From: an uncultured Bacteroidota bacterium
GTDB taxonomy: Bacteria; Bacteroidota; Bacteroidia; AKYH767-A; 2013-40CM-41-45
DNA: 38,530 nt
Reading direction: 5' to 3'
Assembly (NCBI GenBank): GCA_937871435.1
Contig: CALMQM010000127.1
Coordinates: 1 to 38,530, forward strand
How positions within the stretch are numbered: the first letter of the stretch is position 1; each line of letters begins with the position of its first letter. This document shows positions 1 through 8,610 of the stretch, piece by piece. The translations under genes were made by a program, and so were the position numbers. Below the pieces are notes generated by a model. It saw only the letters and a program-made list of their open reading frames with translations. It was not told the DNA's origin and searched no databases.

Positions 1-55
1 TGTTGGTTGTTGGTTGTTGGTTGTTGGTTGTTGGTTGTTGGTTGTTGGTTGTTGG
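1..55. repeat. Perfect heptamer tandem repeat (TGTTGGT)n
   Basis: The first 55 bases are about 7.9 perfect copies of the 7-base unit TGTTGGT. The array touches the window edge, so its true length is unknown. It lies about 150 bases upstream of pdxA in non-coding sequence. It has no spacers, so it is not a CRISPR array. Function unknown; slipped-strand length variation is possible. Confidence 0.95.
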
Positions 56-143
56 AATTAAAGATTAGAATAGATAAATCTAATTCAAGAATTTAGATTT
101 TAAATAATAAAAATATTATCCACCAAATACAATCAACACGCCT

Positions 144-171
144 CACTATTCACTCATCACTATTCACTCTT
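144..171. repeat. Four-copy degenerate heptamer array (CACTATT-like)
   Basis: The units CACTATT, CACTCAT, CACTATT and CACTCTT follow each other without gaps just upstream of the pdxA promoter element. The same unit type (CACTCTT, CACTATT) recurs in the heptamer array at 34122-34198. Seen directly in the sequence; the role is unknown. Confidence 0.8.
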
Positions 172-176
172 TTGCC

Positions 177-184
177 TACCTTTG
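177..184 (+). promoter_or_regulatory. Putative -7 promoter element of pdxA (TACCTTTG)
   Basis: TACCTTTG matches the Bacteroidota -7 consensus TAnnTTTG and ends 18 bases before the pdxA ATG, implying a very short leader. I see no clear TTTG -33 element at the usual 19-20 base spacing, so this rests on the -7 match alone. Confidence 0.5.
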
Positions 185-202
185 TATAATTAATAGCTTA
201 TC

Positions 203-1270
203 ATGAATCATCCGGAACAAGAAGGTCGCATAAAAGTAGGAATCACCTGTGGCGATGTTAACGGCATCGGACTTGAAGTCGTGATGAAAACTTTTCTTGA
301 CAACCGTATGCATCAGGTTTGCACACCTGTCATCTATGCAAGTAACAAGCTGGTATCACTCCAGAGAAAATTGCTCAATCTTTCGGATTTTCAATATCAA
401 ACTGTAAAGAACAGCAATGAAGTTATTTTGCGGAAAACAAATGTGATCAATTGCTGGGAAGAAGAAATTCCGGTTGAATGGGGAAAACCTACGGAGGTTT
501 CAGGAATGCATGCTTACAGATCACTCGATGCAGCAACCCAGGATTTAAGAGATAAAAAAATTGATGTGCTTGTTACTGCTCCGATCAACAAACACAGTAT
601 TCAAAATAAAGATTTCAATTTTCAAGGGCACACGGAATATCTCAGTGACAAGTTCAATGCACCGGATCATCTTATGTTTTTAGTGAGTGATTCACTACGT
701 GTAGCAGTTGTATCCGGACATATTCCTGTAAAAGATGTTGCTTCCACCTTAAGTGTAGAGAAAATTTTAAAGAAGCTTCACCTGATGAATAAATCTCTGA
801 AGCGGGATTTTGGTTTTCGCAAACCACGTATCGCGGTTCTCGGACTCAATCCGCACGCCGGCGACAACGGATTGATCGGCGCGGAAGAGAGGGACATTAT
901 CCAGCCTGCGGTAAAAAAAGCTTTTGATGAAGGCTTGTTTGTTTACGGCCCGTATTCAGCGGATGGATTTTTTGGTTCAGGATCGTATAAGAAATTTGAT
1001 GCCGTTCTCGCGATGTATCACGATCAGGGTCTGGTACCATTCAAGACAATCAGTTTTTCTACAGGAGTAAATTATACTGCCGGGCTTCCTGTCATCCGTA
1101 CTTCTCCTGATCATGGCACCGCATATGATATCGCAGGAAAAGGCAATGCGAATGAAGAATCATTGCGTGATTCGATTTATACCGCGATTGACATTCTTAA
1201 AAAACGTGAAGAGTACGACGAAGTGAATGCAAATCCTCTTGCTTTCTCAAAACAAACAAGAGATCAATAA
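203..1270 (+). CDS. pdxA: 4-hydroxythreonine-4-phosphate dehydrogenase PdxA
   Basis: PdxA oxidises 4-phospho-hydroxy-L-threonine with NAD(P)+ in the DXP-dependent route to pyridoxal phosphate, in the cytoplasm. The 355-residue length is slightly above the E. coli enzyme (about 330). The N-terminal motif CGDVNGIGLE (residues 16-25) replaces the usual GDPAGIGPE. The three metal-binding histidines are visible as H173 (SGHIP), H218 (NPHAGD) and H273 (YHDQG); their spacing of 45 and 55 residues equals that of E. coli H166/H211/H266. The ATG at 203 follows a TAnnTTTG promoter element, and a hairpin terminator lies after the stop. The gene stands alone and converges with the next gene. The product is PLP, which the Kbl encoded at 24506-25714 uses, but no linkage is implied. 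High confidence from the motifs. Confidence 0.97.
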   Translation: MNHPEQEGRIKVGITCGDVNGIGLEVVMKTFLDNRMHQVCTPVIYASNKLVSLQRKLLNLSDFQYQTVKNSNEVILRKTNVINCWEEEIPVEWGKPTEVSGMHAYRSLDAATQDLRDKKIDVLVTAPINKHSIQNKDFNFQGHTEYLSDKFNAPDHLMFLVSDSLRVAVVSGHIPVKDVASTLSVEKILKKLHLMNKSLKRDFGFRKPRIAVLGLNPHAGDNGLIGAEERDIIQPAVKKAFDEGLFVYGPYSADGFFGSGSYKKFDAVLAMYHDQGLVPFKTISFSTGVNYTAGLPVIRTSPDHGTAYDIAGKGNANEESLRDSIYTAIDILKKREEYDEVNANPLAFSKQTRDQ

Positions 1271-1342
1271 CAAGTCCTGATTTGTTACTGAATATCGGAG
1301 CACTGCATTCTTTTTTTTCAATCTGAAAAATAAAAGTTTCCA

Positions 1343-1377
1343 AACATCCATTCCTATCGAATGGATGTTCTTTTTTA
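1343..1377 (+). terminator. Rho-independent terminator after pdxA
   Basis: A perfect 10-base stem (AACATCCATT at 1343-1352 with AATGGATGTT at 1360-1369) has a 7-base loop and is followed by CTTTTTT. It ends plus-strand transcription of pdxA. The T tract overlaps the stop codon of the convergent hydrolase gene. Confidence 0.9.
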
Positions 1378-2637
1378 ATTCCAGTTCACACGTCTGCTCC
1401 AGGTATGTTCTTTCGAACGAATTCGCAACAGATACATCCCTGCAGGCAGTTCATTTCGTTGAATAGAGATTTTATTCGCACTAACATCTTTTTCACTTAG
1501 TAATTTCCCCTGATAAGAATAGAATTGAATATGTTCTATTTTTTCATCAGCCTGATTCAGTTCTATAGTGATCTGCTCTGAAGCCGGATTCGGATAAATT
1601 GAAATATTTCCATTATCCAAAATCAAATCCGAAACACCTGTGGATGGAAAAGTATTTGGCAATGGCAACGGATCAGAAGGTGTGCAGCCTAATTGACGAT
1701 AGAGAAAATTACTGACAAAACGTACTGTTGTATCCATGTAAGCCAAACTGCCGGCATACGGAACATGATCCTGTCCGTAATAAGTATACATCACATTATC
1801 CAGACCAACGGTATTCGCGTAATCATTTACAGAATAACTTCCATCCACTACCATGATAGACCAGATATTCAGGAGATATAACATAGCGGTAGCATAAGGA
1901 ACCACATTGTCGTTGGTACCATGCATACTGCACAGTGGTTCATCGCCCGGATGCAGCCAGGTTTTATTTCCCAATGCCCCGCATAAATTTACAACCGCAT
2001 TTACCTGCGATGAGTAGCCGGGATTGCCGCTATTTCCTTCCATCCCACCCAAAGCTGTTGTATCAATTTGTGCTGGCAATTCACTTACATCATCCAGATA
2101 CGCGAGATGCAACGCGGTAAATGCACCGGCTGAACTTCCTCCGGCAACAATAAAATTCGTATCCACCTTATACACATTGCTTGTTGCAGCATCTTTTCTC
2201 ATGAACCGAATTGCAGCTTTCATGTCCTGAACCGCGCGATACACTGCTTGTGTGGCTCCGGTCTGGTTGGGAGGAATATTGATTCCTAAACGGTAGTTTA
2301 TCGACACACAAACATATCCCCGCTTCGCGAAATGATTGCACAAGCTTGTTACATCCGCATCATTTTTTGTTCCGCCCATAAAACTTCCACCGTGCGCCCA
2401 AACGATGAGCGGTCTCACCGCCACGGTATCTGAATCCGGCTCATAAATATCCATCGTCAGCGTTGTGCTTGCTCCGGTATAATCTACATTGGAACCATAG
2501 GTGATATTGGAAGTAAGTTTGACGGTAGAAAAAATTTCTGTGTCATAACGTCCATTGCCACACACAAGACCCGACTGTGAAAATGTGCCGGAAGAATTCA
2601 AAATAAGAAGAAGGAGAAACAGAACCGTTGATCGCAT
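1375..2637 (-). CDS. Secreted alpha/beta hydrolase (esterase-like) with T9SS sorting domain
   Basis: Predicted secreted carboxylesterase of the alpha/beta-hydrolase fold. A signal peptide (residues 1-20, ending TFSQ) precedes the catalytic domain. It shows the oxyanion motif HGGSF (82-86), the nucleophile elbow GGSSAG with S169, a candidate acid D243 (HGTNDNVVPY) and histidine H291 (GQDH), as in BD-FAE/carboxylesterase-type enzymes. Residues about 342-420 form a type A T9SS C-terminal domain starting near IYPNPASEQ and ending in a basic tail, so the protein should cross the outer membrane and be released or surface-anchored. It lies directly downstream of a paralogue (2776-4326), but a terminator separates them. 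Substrate unknown; esterase is inferred from the fold. Confidence 0.88.
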   Translation of the reverse strand: MRSTVLFLLLLILNSSGTFSQSGLVCGNGRYDTEIFSTVKLTSNITYGSNVDYTGASTTLTMDIYEPDSDTVAVRPLIVWAHGGSFMGGTKNDADVTSLCNHFAKRGYVCVSINYRLGINIPPNQTGATQAVYRAVQDMKAAIRFMRKDAATSNVYKVDTNFIVAGGSSAGAFTALHLAYLDDVSELPAQIDTTALGGMEGNSGNPGYSSQVNAVVNLCGALGNKTWLHPGDEPLCSMHGTNDNVVPYATAMLYLLNIWSIMVVDGSYSVNDYANTVGLDNVMYTYYGQDHVPYAGSLAYMDTTVRFVSNFLYRQLGCTPSDPLPLPNTFPSTGVSDLILDNGNISIYPNPASEQITIELNQADEKIEHIQFYSYQGKLLSEKDVSANKISIQRNELPAGMYLLRIRSKEHTWSRRVNWN

Positions 2638-2721
2638 GAGTATTATTTTAATTGAAAGGTATCTATTAATTTCAAATGAACAAACTCATTGCTCAATTCC
2701 GCCCTGACCATTAATGTAAAT

Positions 2722-2757
2722 AAAAAACGGGCCGACAAAATTACTTGCCGGCCCGTT
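2722..2757 (-). terminator. Rho-independent terminator after the second hydrolase
   Basis: AACGGGCCG (2726-2734) pairs with CGGCCCGTT (2749-2757). Read on the minus strand, the GC-rich 9-base stem is followed by a run of six T. It lies 18 bases beyond the stop at 2776, so the two hydrolase genes are probably separate transcription units. Confidence 0.9.
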
Positions 2758-2775
2758 CAAAGAAATTCTTATTAT

Positions 2776-4326
2776 TTATTGAACACTTATTTTTTCAATC
2801 ACTTCACCTGAATCAAATTTTATTTTCATAAAATAAGATCCGGCATCAAGACTCCGAACATCAATCATAAGTTTCGTATCATCCAGTCTTTCCAATGAAC
2901 GCACCAGTCGGCCTGAAACATCGTACAAACTGAGACTGCGTACCGGTGAAGCTGCGGCAGAAGCATCTACAGTGATGTATTCTGAAGCAGGATTCGGGAA
3001 TACTTTGAGAGTACTTCGCAAGAGCGAAGAATTGTCGATACCTGTAGTAAGGTTGAGAGACAAAGCAATGCGGTGATTCACATATCCCATAATGGTATCG
3101 ATATAAGCCAACGCTTTGTTACGGCTCATGTCCGGATTTGTAGCCAGTGAGTTTGCCCAGATGGTATCACAATGTCCCTGTGTAAATCCGAGTCCGAACA
3201 TCGCGGTCATATAAACAGTAGTGGAATCATACCACTCCCATGGACCGGCTTGATAACCCGGCATTTCAAATGGGAACAAGCCATCGTAACCATCGTTTAC
3301 CTGATTTGCGCGTGTGGTATATGGATCAGTCCAGGTATTGTTTTGGAATGCTGAATTGTTGCCGAGAGAATCAGCGATGCGGATTACTCTCCAGCTGCCG
3401 CTGACATCCACAACGAAATCACCTGTTGTTGGAACGATAACCGGACCATCTTTGTAAGGAGCGAATGGATCACTCACAACGTGGAATGCACACATTGGAA
3501 CTGTTGGAGCTGCCTGAAGCCAGGAACTGTCACCGAGCGCACCGCCCATGTTGATGACAAACGCGACGCTGTTGTCAACACCTGGAGTGTTGGTAGCCAG
3601 ATTGTAACCCGGAGCACCGCCATATCCATCAAAATCACCCCAGATCGCCTGGTTGATATAAGATTGTCCGGCAGTGAAACCGTAAGAAGCGTTTGTTGTA
3701 GCAGCGAGGAATTTCGGCAAAGAAATTTGTCCGACATTATTCAATGTTACATATGCCATGGCAACATAACCACCTGATCCTGCACCACCAAGGATGAACT
3801 GGCTTTGGTCGATGTGATAGGTATTGGCATTGTTGGCATCGTTACGGAAATAACGAACACATGCTTTTACGTCTTGTAATGCACGGTACACCGCCTGAAG
3901 CAATGTTCCTGTACGAATATCTTGTCCGGCTGAACCCAATGCTGCAGGATTCCATCCCAGACGATAATCCATTGCGATGGCAGTATAACCGCGACGTGCA
4001 AACTGGCGACACATTTCAGTAATTGTGCTGTCGGTTTTGATACCGGTAGCCTGTCCATTGTAAAAAATAGGAAGGAAACTTCCGGTATGGATCATGATCA
4101 CGGTAGGACGTGCACCCATTGTATCTCCAACAGGTTCATATACATCCGCTTTCAAATCGATAGTATCGGCAGTTCCGGTCAGAAAAGAAATATTTTGTCC
4201 GTATGTGATATTGTTTGTCACATTCACCGAACTGAAGATTTCACTGACAAAGCGCTGGGCAAATACATTTCCGGTAAAACCGGTAAAGCCCACTATAAAA
4301 AGTAGTGCAAGTAATAGTTTTCTCAT
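2776..4326 (-). CDS. Secreted alpha/beta hydrolase-like protein with T9SS sorting domain (paralogue)
   Basis: A 516-residue paralogue of the neighbouring hydrolase (shared IFSSV/ITYG start, YEP, YRLG, QAVYRALQD segments) with longer loops. Signal peptide MRKLLLALLFIVGF...FAQ. By alignment the catalytic serine, acid and histidine are kept: S184 (GGAGSGG), D286 (VVSDPF), H385 (QGHCD). The oxyanion motif is HTG instead of HGG, and the first glycine of the nucleophile elbow is alanine. A T9SS type A domain (about 430-516) begins at VFPNPASEY. I chose the ATG at 4326: the frame extends to a GTG at 4344, but that GTG overlaps a good -7 promoter element (TAAGTTTG), so it is unlikely to be translated. 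Activity may be altered; substrate unknown. Confidence 0.85.
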   Translation of the reverse strand: MRKLLLALLFIVGFTGFTGNVFAQRFVSEIFSSVNVTNNITYGQNISFLTGTADTIDLKADVYEPVGDTMGARPTVIMIHTGSFLPIFYNGQATGIKTDSTITEMCRQFARRGYTAIAMDYRLGWNPAALGSAGQDIRTGTLLQAVYRALQDVKACVRYFRNDANNANTYHIDQSQFILGGAGSGGYVAMAYVTLNNVGQISLPKFLAATTNASYGFTAGQSYINQAIWGDFDGYGGAPGYNLATNTPGVDNSVAFVINMGGALGDSSWLQAAPTVPMCAFHVVSDPFAPYKDGPVIVPTTGDFVVDVSGSWRVIRIADSLGNNSAFQNNTWTDPYTTRANQVNDGYDGLFPFEMPGYQAGPWEWYDSTTVYMTAMFGLGFTQGHCDTIWANSLATNPDMSRNKALAYIDTIMGYVNHRIALSLNLTTGIDNSSLLRSTLKVFPNPASEYITVDASAAASPVRSLSLYDVSGRLVRSLERLDDTKLMIDVRSLDAGSYFMKIKFDSGEVIEKISVQ

Positions 4327-4343
4327 GGTGTTTTTCTTTCCCA

Positions 4344-4351
4344 CAAACTTA
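4344..4351 (-). promoter_or_regulatory. Putative -7 promoter element of the second hydrolase (TAAGTTTG)
   Basis: On the minus strand TAAGTTTG matches TAnnTTTG and ends 17 bases before the ATG at 4326. It supports that start over the upstream GTG. Confidence 0.5.
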
Positions 4352-4595
4352 ACAGAAATTTATCTGAATTCAAATGCAAAAAATTGAACTGAAATTCGGT
4401 AAAACAACCAATGTCAATCAAAAACAGTGGTTCCTTTACATTTTCTCTCCCAATCGTTCGAAAATTGAAACGTAGAATGGAGAAATACTTTGACGAATTT
4501 TTCAAAAAGGTGATGTGAAAATTACAATCACATTCATTATCCGGAATTTGATTGAATAATCAAATCGAATAAAAATCAGGAACTCCTGATTAAAC

Positions 4596-7376
4596 TTATT
4601 TCGTCAGTTCAACGAGGACAGAAAAATAAGCCATTCTACCGACGGTCGGTCCGCCATAAACTGTGAACTTGCGGTTATCAAACAAGTTGGAACTGCCAAG
4701 TTTAAGTGTGGTGTGAATTTTAGGAATCTTATAGGTTACCTGAGCGTCCACTAAATCATAAGTTGGAACATATCCGGTGAACTGAGGAGATCCTTCAAAA
4801 TCGAATCCTTGTATCCATTTGTAATTAATATTGAAACCAACATTGCGAATGTGAACTTTGTTGAACACATACACATCAAGATCCCGCGCACTTAATCCGA
4901 CATTGTATTTATGTTCAGGAGAATTGAAAGCCGGAATGAGCGGGTCGGTGGAGTTCATACGATCAAGTAAATTGTAGGAATAGTTCCCATTGAGCGCAAA
5001 AAATTTCTTGAAATAATATGTCATTCCAACCGAAACTCCCCGTGTAGTAACTTCATCTTTCGAATTCGTGGCAACACGATAAATATTATTCAGATTAAAT
5101 AAATTCACTGCAGGTACATAGTCTACGGAAGCGCCAATTTTGTATCCGATAAATTTTTTATACCAACTGTAATATGCTACCATATCTACATACAAATTCC
5201 TGAACAAAGTAGTTCTGTATCCGACTTCCACAGTTTTTACTTCTTCAGGTCGAATTGGATCCACATTGAAGTAACGCAATGTATCCGGATCCTGTGTATT
5301 GAAAGCGTTCAGCATGCTTTCTATGGTGACGAGCGAATCAAAACCACTCAGGTTTCCTACCAGTAACGCTCTGCCTACATTGTAGTACAAATACTGATCT
5401 GCAAGTGTAGGATTTCGAATTGCTGAAGAAAGTGAAACACGAATGATTTGAGTCGGGTTAATCGTATATACTCCGCTTAGTGCAGGAGAAAACAGGTAAT
5501 TAAAGTTTTCGTTCTTATCAAGGCGTGCAGTGAGATCAACTTTCAATTTATCATTCATCAACCGTTTTTCGAGACCGGCATAAATACCAAACTCTCTGTT
5601 GCGGATTTTGTAATCGCCTGTATCTCTGAAAATCGTACCTCTGGAATCGGGTCTGTATTCACGGAAATTTCCGCCGACAGTAATTTCCATGATTTTTGGT
5701 GTGAACTTATATTCAGCATGAATATGTGTCAATGCGGATTTGTCATAAAACCGTGAGCCGCCATCTGTGTACAAAGTGCTTGTGATAGCTTTGAAAGCAG
5801 AGTCAAACGCGGCGGTTCCCGGCACAAAGCGTGAATATAATCCTGCCGATGAAATTACCGTGTCAGCATAATTCCGGGTTTCATCGTGAAATTTATAAAG
5901 AGAATCCGGATAATTTTCGAGCAACCATGGATTGATCGCGTTTACATAATCTGTATAAGTCGGATATTGACCGGGCGTAGGATAACCTGGGAAATTCCTG
6001 ATCTTATTTCCATAAGTTGTGTTCCAATGGTTACTGTAATCCTGCGCCCATCTACCGTCACTCTTGGCAGCATTTTGCAACAACAATGCAGTCAGAAATG
6101 CATCGTATGAATTTCCCGCATTTTCGTTTGTCATGTAGGCCCGTACAAAAAATTTCCCGTCCTGCTTAACTTCCGCACGTTGCTGATAAAAATAAATGTC
6201 TTTCAGACTATAACGGTTGTCACCCTGATACACCGTCGTACCATTCCCAAAATTCGAAGAAAGAATCACTTCGATTTTATCCGTTGCTTTGTAATGAAGT
6301 GCTGCATTGAGTTTTAAATTTTTCGTTCCATAATCCACAATGTCTTTCTCTTCATATCCTGTGCGATACCAGATTCCAAGTCCGGGACGAAGAGTAGCAA
6401 TTGCTGAAGCATCATTCTGGCTATTGTATTCGTCACCATATCTGTTTACCGCATCATATCCTCCCGGGTTCTTTTCATTGTTTTTGGATTGAGGTGTCGC
6501 AGCCAGATTATCCGCCTCCCAGTCATTCGCCTGCATATAAAACGCGTTCAACTTATAACCGAATTTATCCTTTCCTTCCTTGTTTTTGAATACCTGTGCC
6601 CAGCGGATTGCTGCCTGCATTAAACTCCTTTCGCCGGTTTTCAATTCAACTTCCAATCCGGGCTTCACAAACGGACTGCGGGTGTTCATGCTGATTACAC
6701 CATTAAACGCATTTGGACCATAATACGCGGAGCTTGCACCGGCAATCAGATCGACCTTTAACACATCGAGTTCAGAGCTGCCAAGAAAATTTCCAAGAGA
6801 AAAATTCAAACCGGGCGCCTGATTGTCGACACCGTCAATGATTTGCAGGGAACGAACAGGTGATGTGCTGTTGAATCCACGCGTATTCACGATTGTAAAA
6901 CCAAGACTCGCGCTTGTCAGATCCACACCTTTCAATGTTCCCAACGCTTCATAAAAACTTGTTTGAGCGCATTCTTTAATCGCAATGATATCCATCGACT
7001 CTACTGTTAGCGGAGCTTCTTTTTGTTTTTCCGAAATCCTGCTTCCCGTAATCTCCACTCCTTTCAGCTCAACATCTTTGGATTTGAGTTTCAGGTTCAA
7101 TTCTTTATCTGTAGACAAAATTTTTATTTCCTGCGCTTCATAGCCGATGAAAGAAACCAGAAGTGTCACCGGCAAAGACTGGTTAATCATCAATTCAAAT
7201 TTCCCGTCTAAGTCTGTCGTGCTTCCGGTTGATGATCCTTTGATGGAAACTATGGCACCAACAATTGGTTCATTGGTTTTACCATCGCGAATCACTCCGC
7301 TGATTTTTTGGGCCAATGTGGTGAGAGAACAAAGCAGGAAGCAACCGATACAAAGAATGCGGTATACAATTTTCAT
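4596..7376 (-). CDS. TonB-dependent outer-membrane receptor (carboxypeptidase-regulatory-like N-terminus)
   Basis: A 926-residue outer-membrane active transporter. Order: signal peptide (MKIVYRILCIGCFLLCSL...LAQ), carboxypeptidase-regulatory-like beta-sandwich (about 25-105, ISGVIRDG...TTDLDGKFEL), plug domain (about 115-235, with VNTRGFNS, IIDGVDNQAPG and AGASSAYYGPNAFNGVI), and a 22-strand-type barrel to an aromatic C-terminus (YFSVLVELTK). The ATG at 7376 begins the signal peptide; the open frame upstream lacks signal features. No SusD partner is adjacent, so this is a classic rather than a SusC-type receptor. It sits downstream of a MbnP/MbnH-like pair in the same direction but has its own promoter and possible operator. 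The ligand cannot be read from sequence; a copper or metal chelate is a contextual guess. Confidence 0.9.
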   Translation of the reverse strand: MKIVYRILCIGCFLLCSLTTLAQKISGVIRDGKTNEPIVGAIVSIKGSSTGSTTDLDGKFELMINQSLPVTLLVSFIGYEAQEIKILSTDKELNLKLKSKDVELKGVEITGSRISEKQKEAPLTVESMDIIAIKECAQTSFYEALGTLKGVDLTSASLGFTIVNTRGFNSTSPVRSLQIIDGVDNQAPGLNFSLGNFLGSSELDVLKVDLIAGASSAYYGPNAFNGVISMNTRSPFVKPGLEVELKTGERSLMQAAIRWAQVFKNKEGKDKFGYKLNAFYMQANDWEADNLAATPQSKNNEKNPGGYDAVNRYGDEYNSQNDASAIATLRPGLGIWYRTGYEEKDIVDYGTKNLKLNAALHYKATDKIEVILSSNFGNGTTVYQGDNRYSLKDIYFYQQRAEVKQDGKFFVRAYMTNENAGNSYDAFLTALLLQNAAKSDGRWAQDYSNHWNTTYGNKIRNFPGYPTPGQYPTYTDYVNAINPWLLENYPDSLYKFHDETRNYADTVISSAGLYSRFVPGTAAFDSAFKAITSTLYTDGGSRFYDKSALTHIHAEYKFTPKIMEITVGGNFREYRPDSRGTIFRDTGDYKIRNREFGIYAGLEKRLMNDKLKVDLTARLDKNENFNYLFSPALSGVYTINPTQIIRVSLSSAIRNPTLADQYLYYNVGRALLVGNLSGFDSLVTIESMLNAFNTQDPDTLRYFNVDPIRPEEVKTVEVGYRTTLFRNLYVDMVAYYSWYKKFIGYKIGASVDYVPAVNLFNLNNIYRVATNSKDEVTTRGVSVGMTYYFKKFFALNGNYSYNLLDRMNSTDPLIPAFNSPEHKYNVGLSARDLDVYVFNKVHIRNVGFNINYKWIQGFDFEGSPQFTGYVPTYDLVDAQVTYKIPKIHTTLKLGSSNLFDNRKFTVYGGPTVGRMAYFSVLVELTK

Positions 7377-7397
7377 CAGGTTAAATTCTAGGTTATT

Positions 7398-7429
7398 CAA
7401 ACCTACGGGTTTGCCCGTAAATACACAAG
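7398..7429 (-). promoter_or_regulatory. Putative promoter and operator dyad of the TonB receptor gene
   Basis: On the minus strand a CTTG (-33-like) is followed after 20 bases by TAGGTTTG, a match to TAnnTTTG, 21 bases before the ATG at 7376. The spacer contains an inverted repeat TACGGG-N4-CCCGTA (7404-7419). A dyad between the two promoter elements is where a repressor or metal sensor could bind. The promoter match is seen; regulation is inferred. Confidence 0.55.
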
Positions 7430-7584
7430 CAAGAAAAGAGAAATCATACACTAATTCAACACAAGACTGACAGACCAATTGTTGATCAATCTATTTAAAA
7501 TACCGACTGAATTCAGGAATGAATAATTTTCCTAAAAAGATTCGCCCGAAATAAATCCGCCGAAATAAATTGAAAGATGTAATC

Positions 7585-8610
7585 TTATTTTGATGGGAAG
7601 AAAAGTTCTTTCGGATACTGAAATTCCTTGTTGAATACAAAAGTCGAATCTGAAAGAGTAAGTAAAAATGCAATAAGATCAACCTTTTCGTTAGAGGAAA
7701 GAACGACGGGTTTTTCGAGCTTTTCCGATAGTGTGGATGAATGTACTATTCCGCTTGTATAATGTTTGAGAACATCCGACAATCGTTTGAATCTGCCGTC
7801 GTGCATATATGGATAAGTATATTCAATATTCCGAAGTGTAGGAATCTTAAATTTGAGAGAATCTTTTGCATTCTGTGTTACTTTCATTCTTCCTGTATCA
7901 TGCAGGAAGCTGTCTACAGGAAGTCCGTTATTCGCGAATTCAAAAGAAGTGAACAATGGTTCGGTATGACAAGCTGCACAATTTGTTAGAAACAATTTAT
8001 ATCCATTGCTTTCCTGATCGGAAAAAATCAATTCCCCTCTCATAAATTTATCGTACTTAGAATTGGCACTTACCAGGGTGAGCAAAAACTGCGAAATCGC
8101 TTTTAATGTATGCTCGCCTGTAACAATGCTGTCATGAAAAGCAGTGTAAAACAATCCCCGGTAGAATGGAGAAGCATTAAGTTTTTCCACAATTTCCTTT
8201 ATCGAACTTCCCATTTCTGCAGGATGACTGATTGGCGCTAATGGCTGGACATCAAGATTATTGACGGCACCATCCCACATAAACAGCTTTTGCCATGCGA
8301 GATTCATCAACGGAGGAGAATTGCGTGTACCTATGCTGTCATGGATACCATGACTGAGTGCATGGTCATTGTGTGTAAAGGCTGAAAAAGGAGAATGACA
8401 ACTGGCACAGGAAACTATTCCGTTAGCAGATAAAACAGGATCATAAAACAAAGCTCTTCCCAGTTCAATTTTATTTTTCGTCAGAGGATTACCTGAAAAA
8501 TCGTAAACCGGTTGTGGCCAGCCTTTCGGAACTTCAAATAATTTTTCCTCTGCATAAAATGACAGAAACAAAAAAGAAAAGATCAGAACTGCTGATTTCA
8601 TGTTTTTCAT
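7585..8610 (-). CDS. Di-heme cytochrome c peroxidase / MauG family enzyme (MbnH-like)
   Basis: A 341-residue periplasmic di-heme protein of the bacterial cytochrome c peroxidase/MauG superfamily. After a signal peptide (residues 1-20) there are exactly two c-type heme motifs, CASCH (68-72) and CAACH (211-215), plus family signatures GRALFYDP, LFMWDG (110-114), PAEMG and KIPTLRNIEYTYPYMHDG. Its ATG overlaps the stop of the upstream MbnP-like gene in an ATGA arrangement (8607-8610), so the two are translationally coupled. In methanotrophs MbnH oxidises a tryptophan of MbnP to kynurenine to build a Cu(I) site; the partner gene here makes that role more likely than simple peroxide removal. ATG alternatives lie at 8610 and 8601; I use 8610 for the coupling. 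Confidence 0.88.
   Translation of the reverse strand: MKNMKSAVLIFSFLFLSFYAEEKLFEVPKGWPQPVYDFSGNPLTKNKIELGRALFYDPVLSANGIVSCASCHSPFSAFTHNDHALSHGIHDSIGTRNSPPLMNLAWQKLFMWDGAVNNLDVQPLAPISHPAEMGSSIKEIVEKLNASPFYRGLFYTAFHDSIVTGEHTLKAISQFLLTLVSANSKYDKFMRGELIFSDQESNGYKLFLTNCAACHTEPLFTSFEFANNGLPVDSFLHDTGRMKVTQNAKDSLKFKIPTLRNIEYTYPYMHDGRFKRLSDVLKHYTSGIVHSSTLSEKLEKPVVLSSNEKVDLIAFLLTLSDSTFVFNKEFQYPKELFFPSK

Noticed and set aside
1..55. Possible edge of a CRISPR array
   Set aside because: The repeat unit is 7 bases with no spacers; it is a simple tandem repeat.
7377..7478. 34-residue N-terminal extension of the first TonB receptor
   Set aside because: It includes the promoter and dyad region, and the signal peptide begins at the ATG at 7376.
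7546..7570. Direct repeat of CCGAAATAAAT spaced 14 bases after the di-heme gene
   Set aside because: Two 11-base copies in AT-rich DNA without symmetry or T tract; too little to call a terminator or operator.
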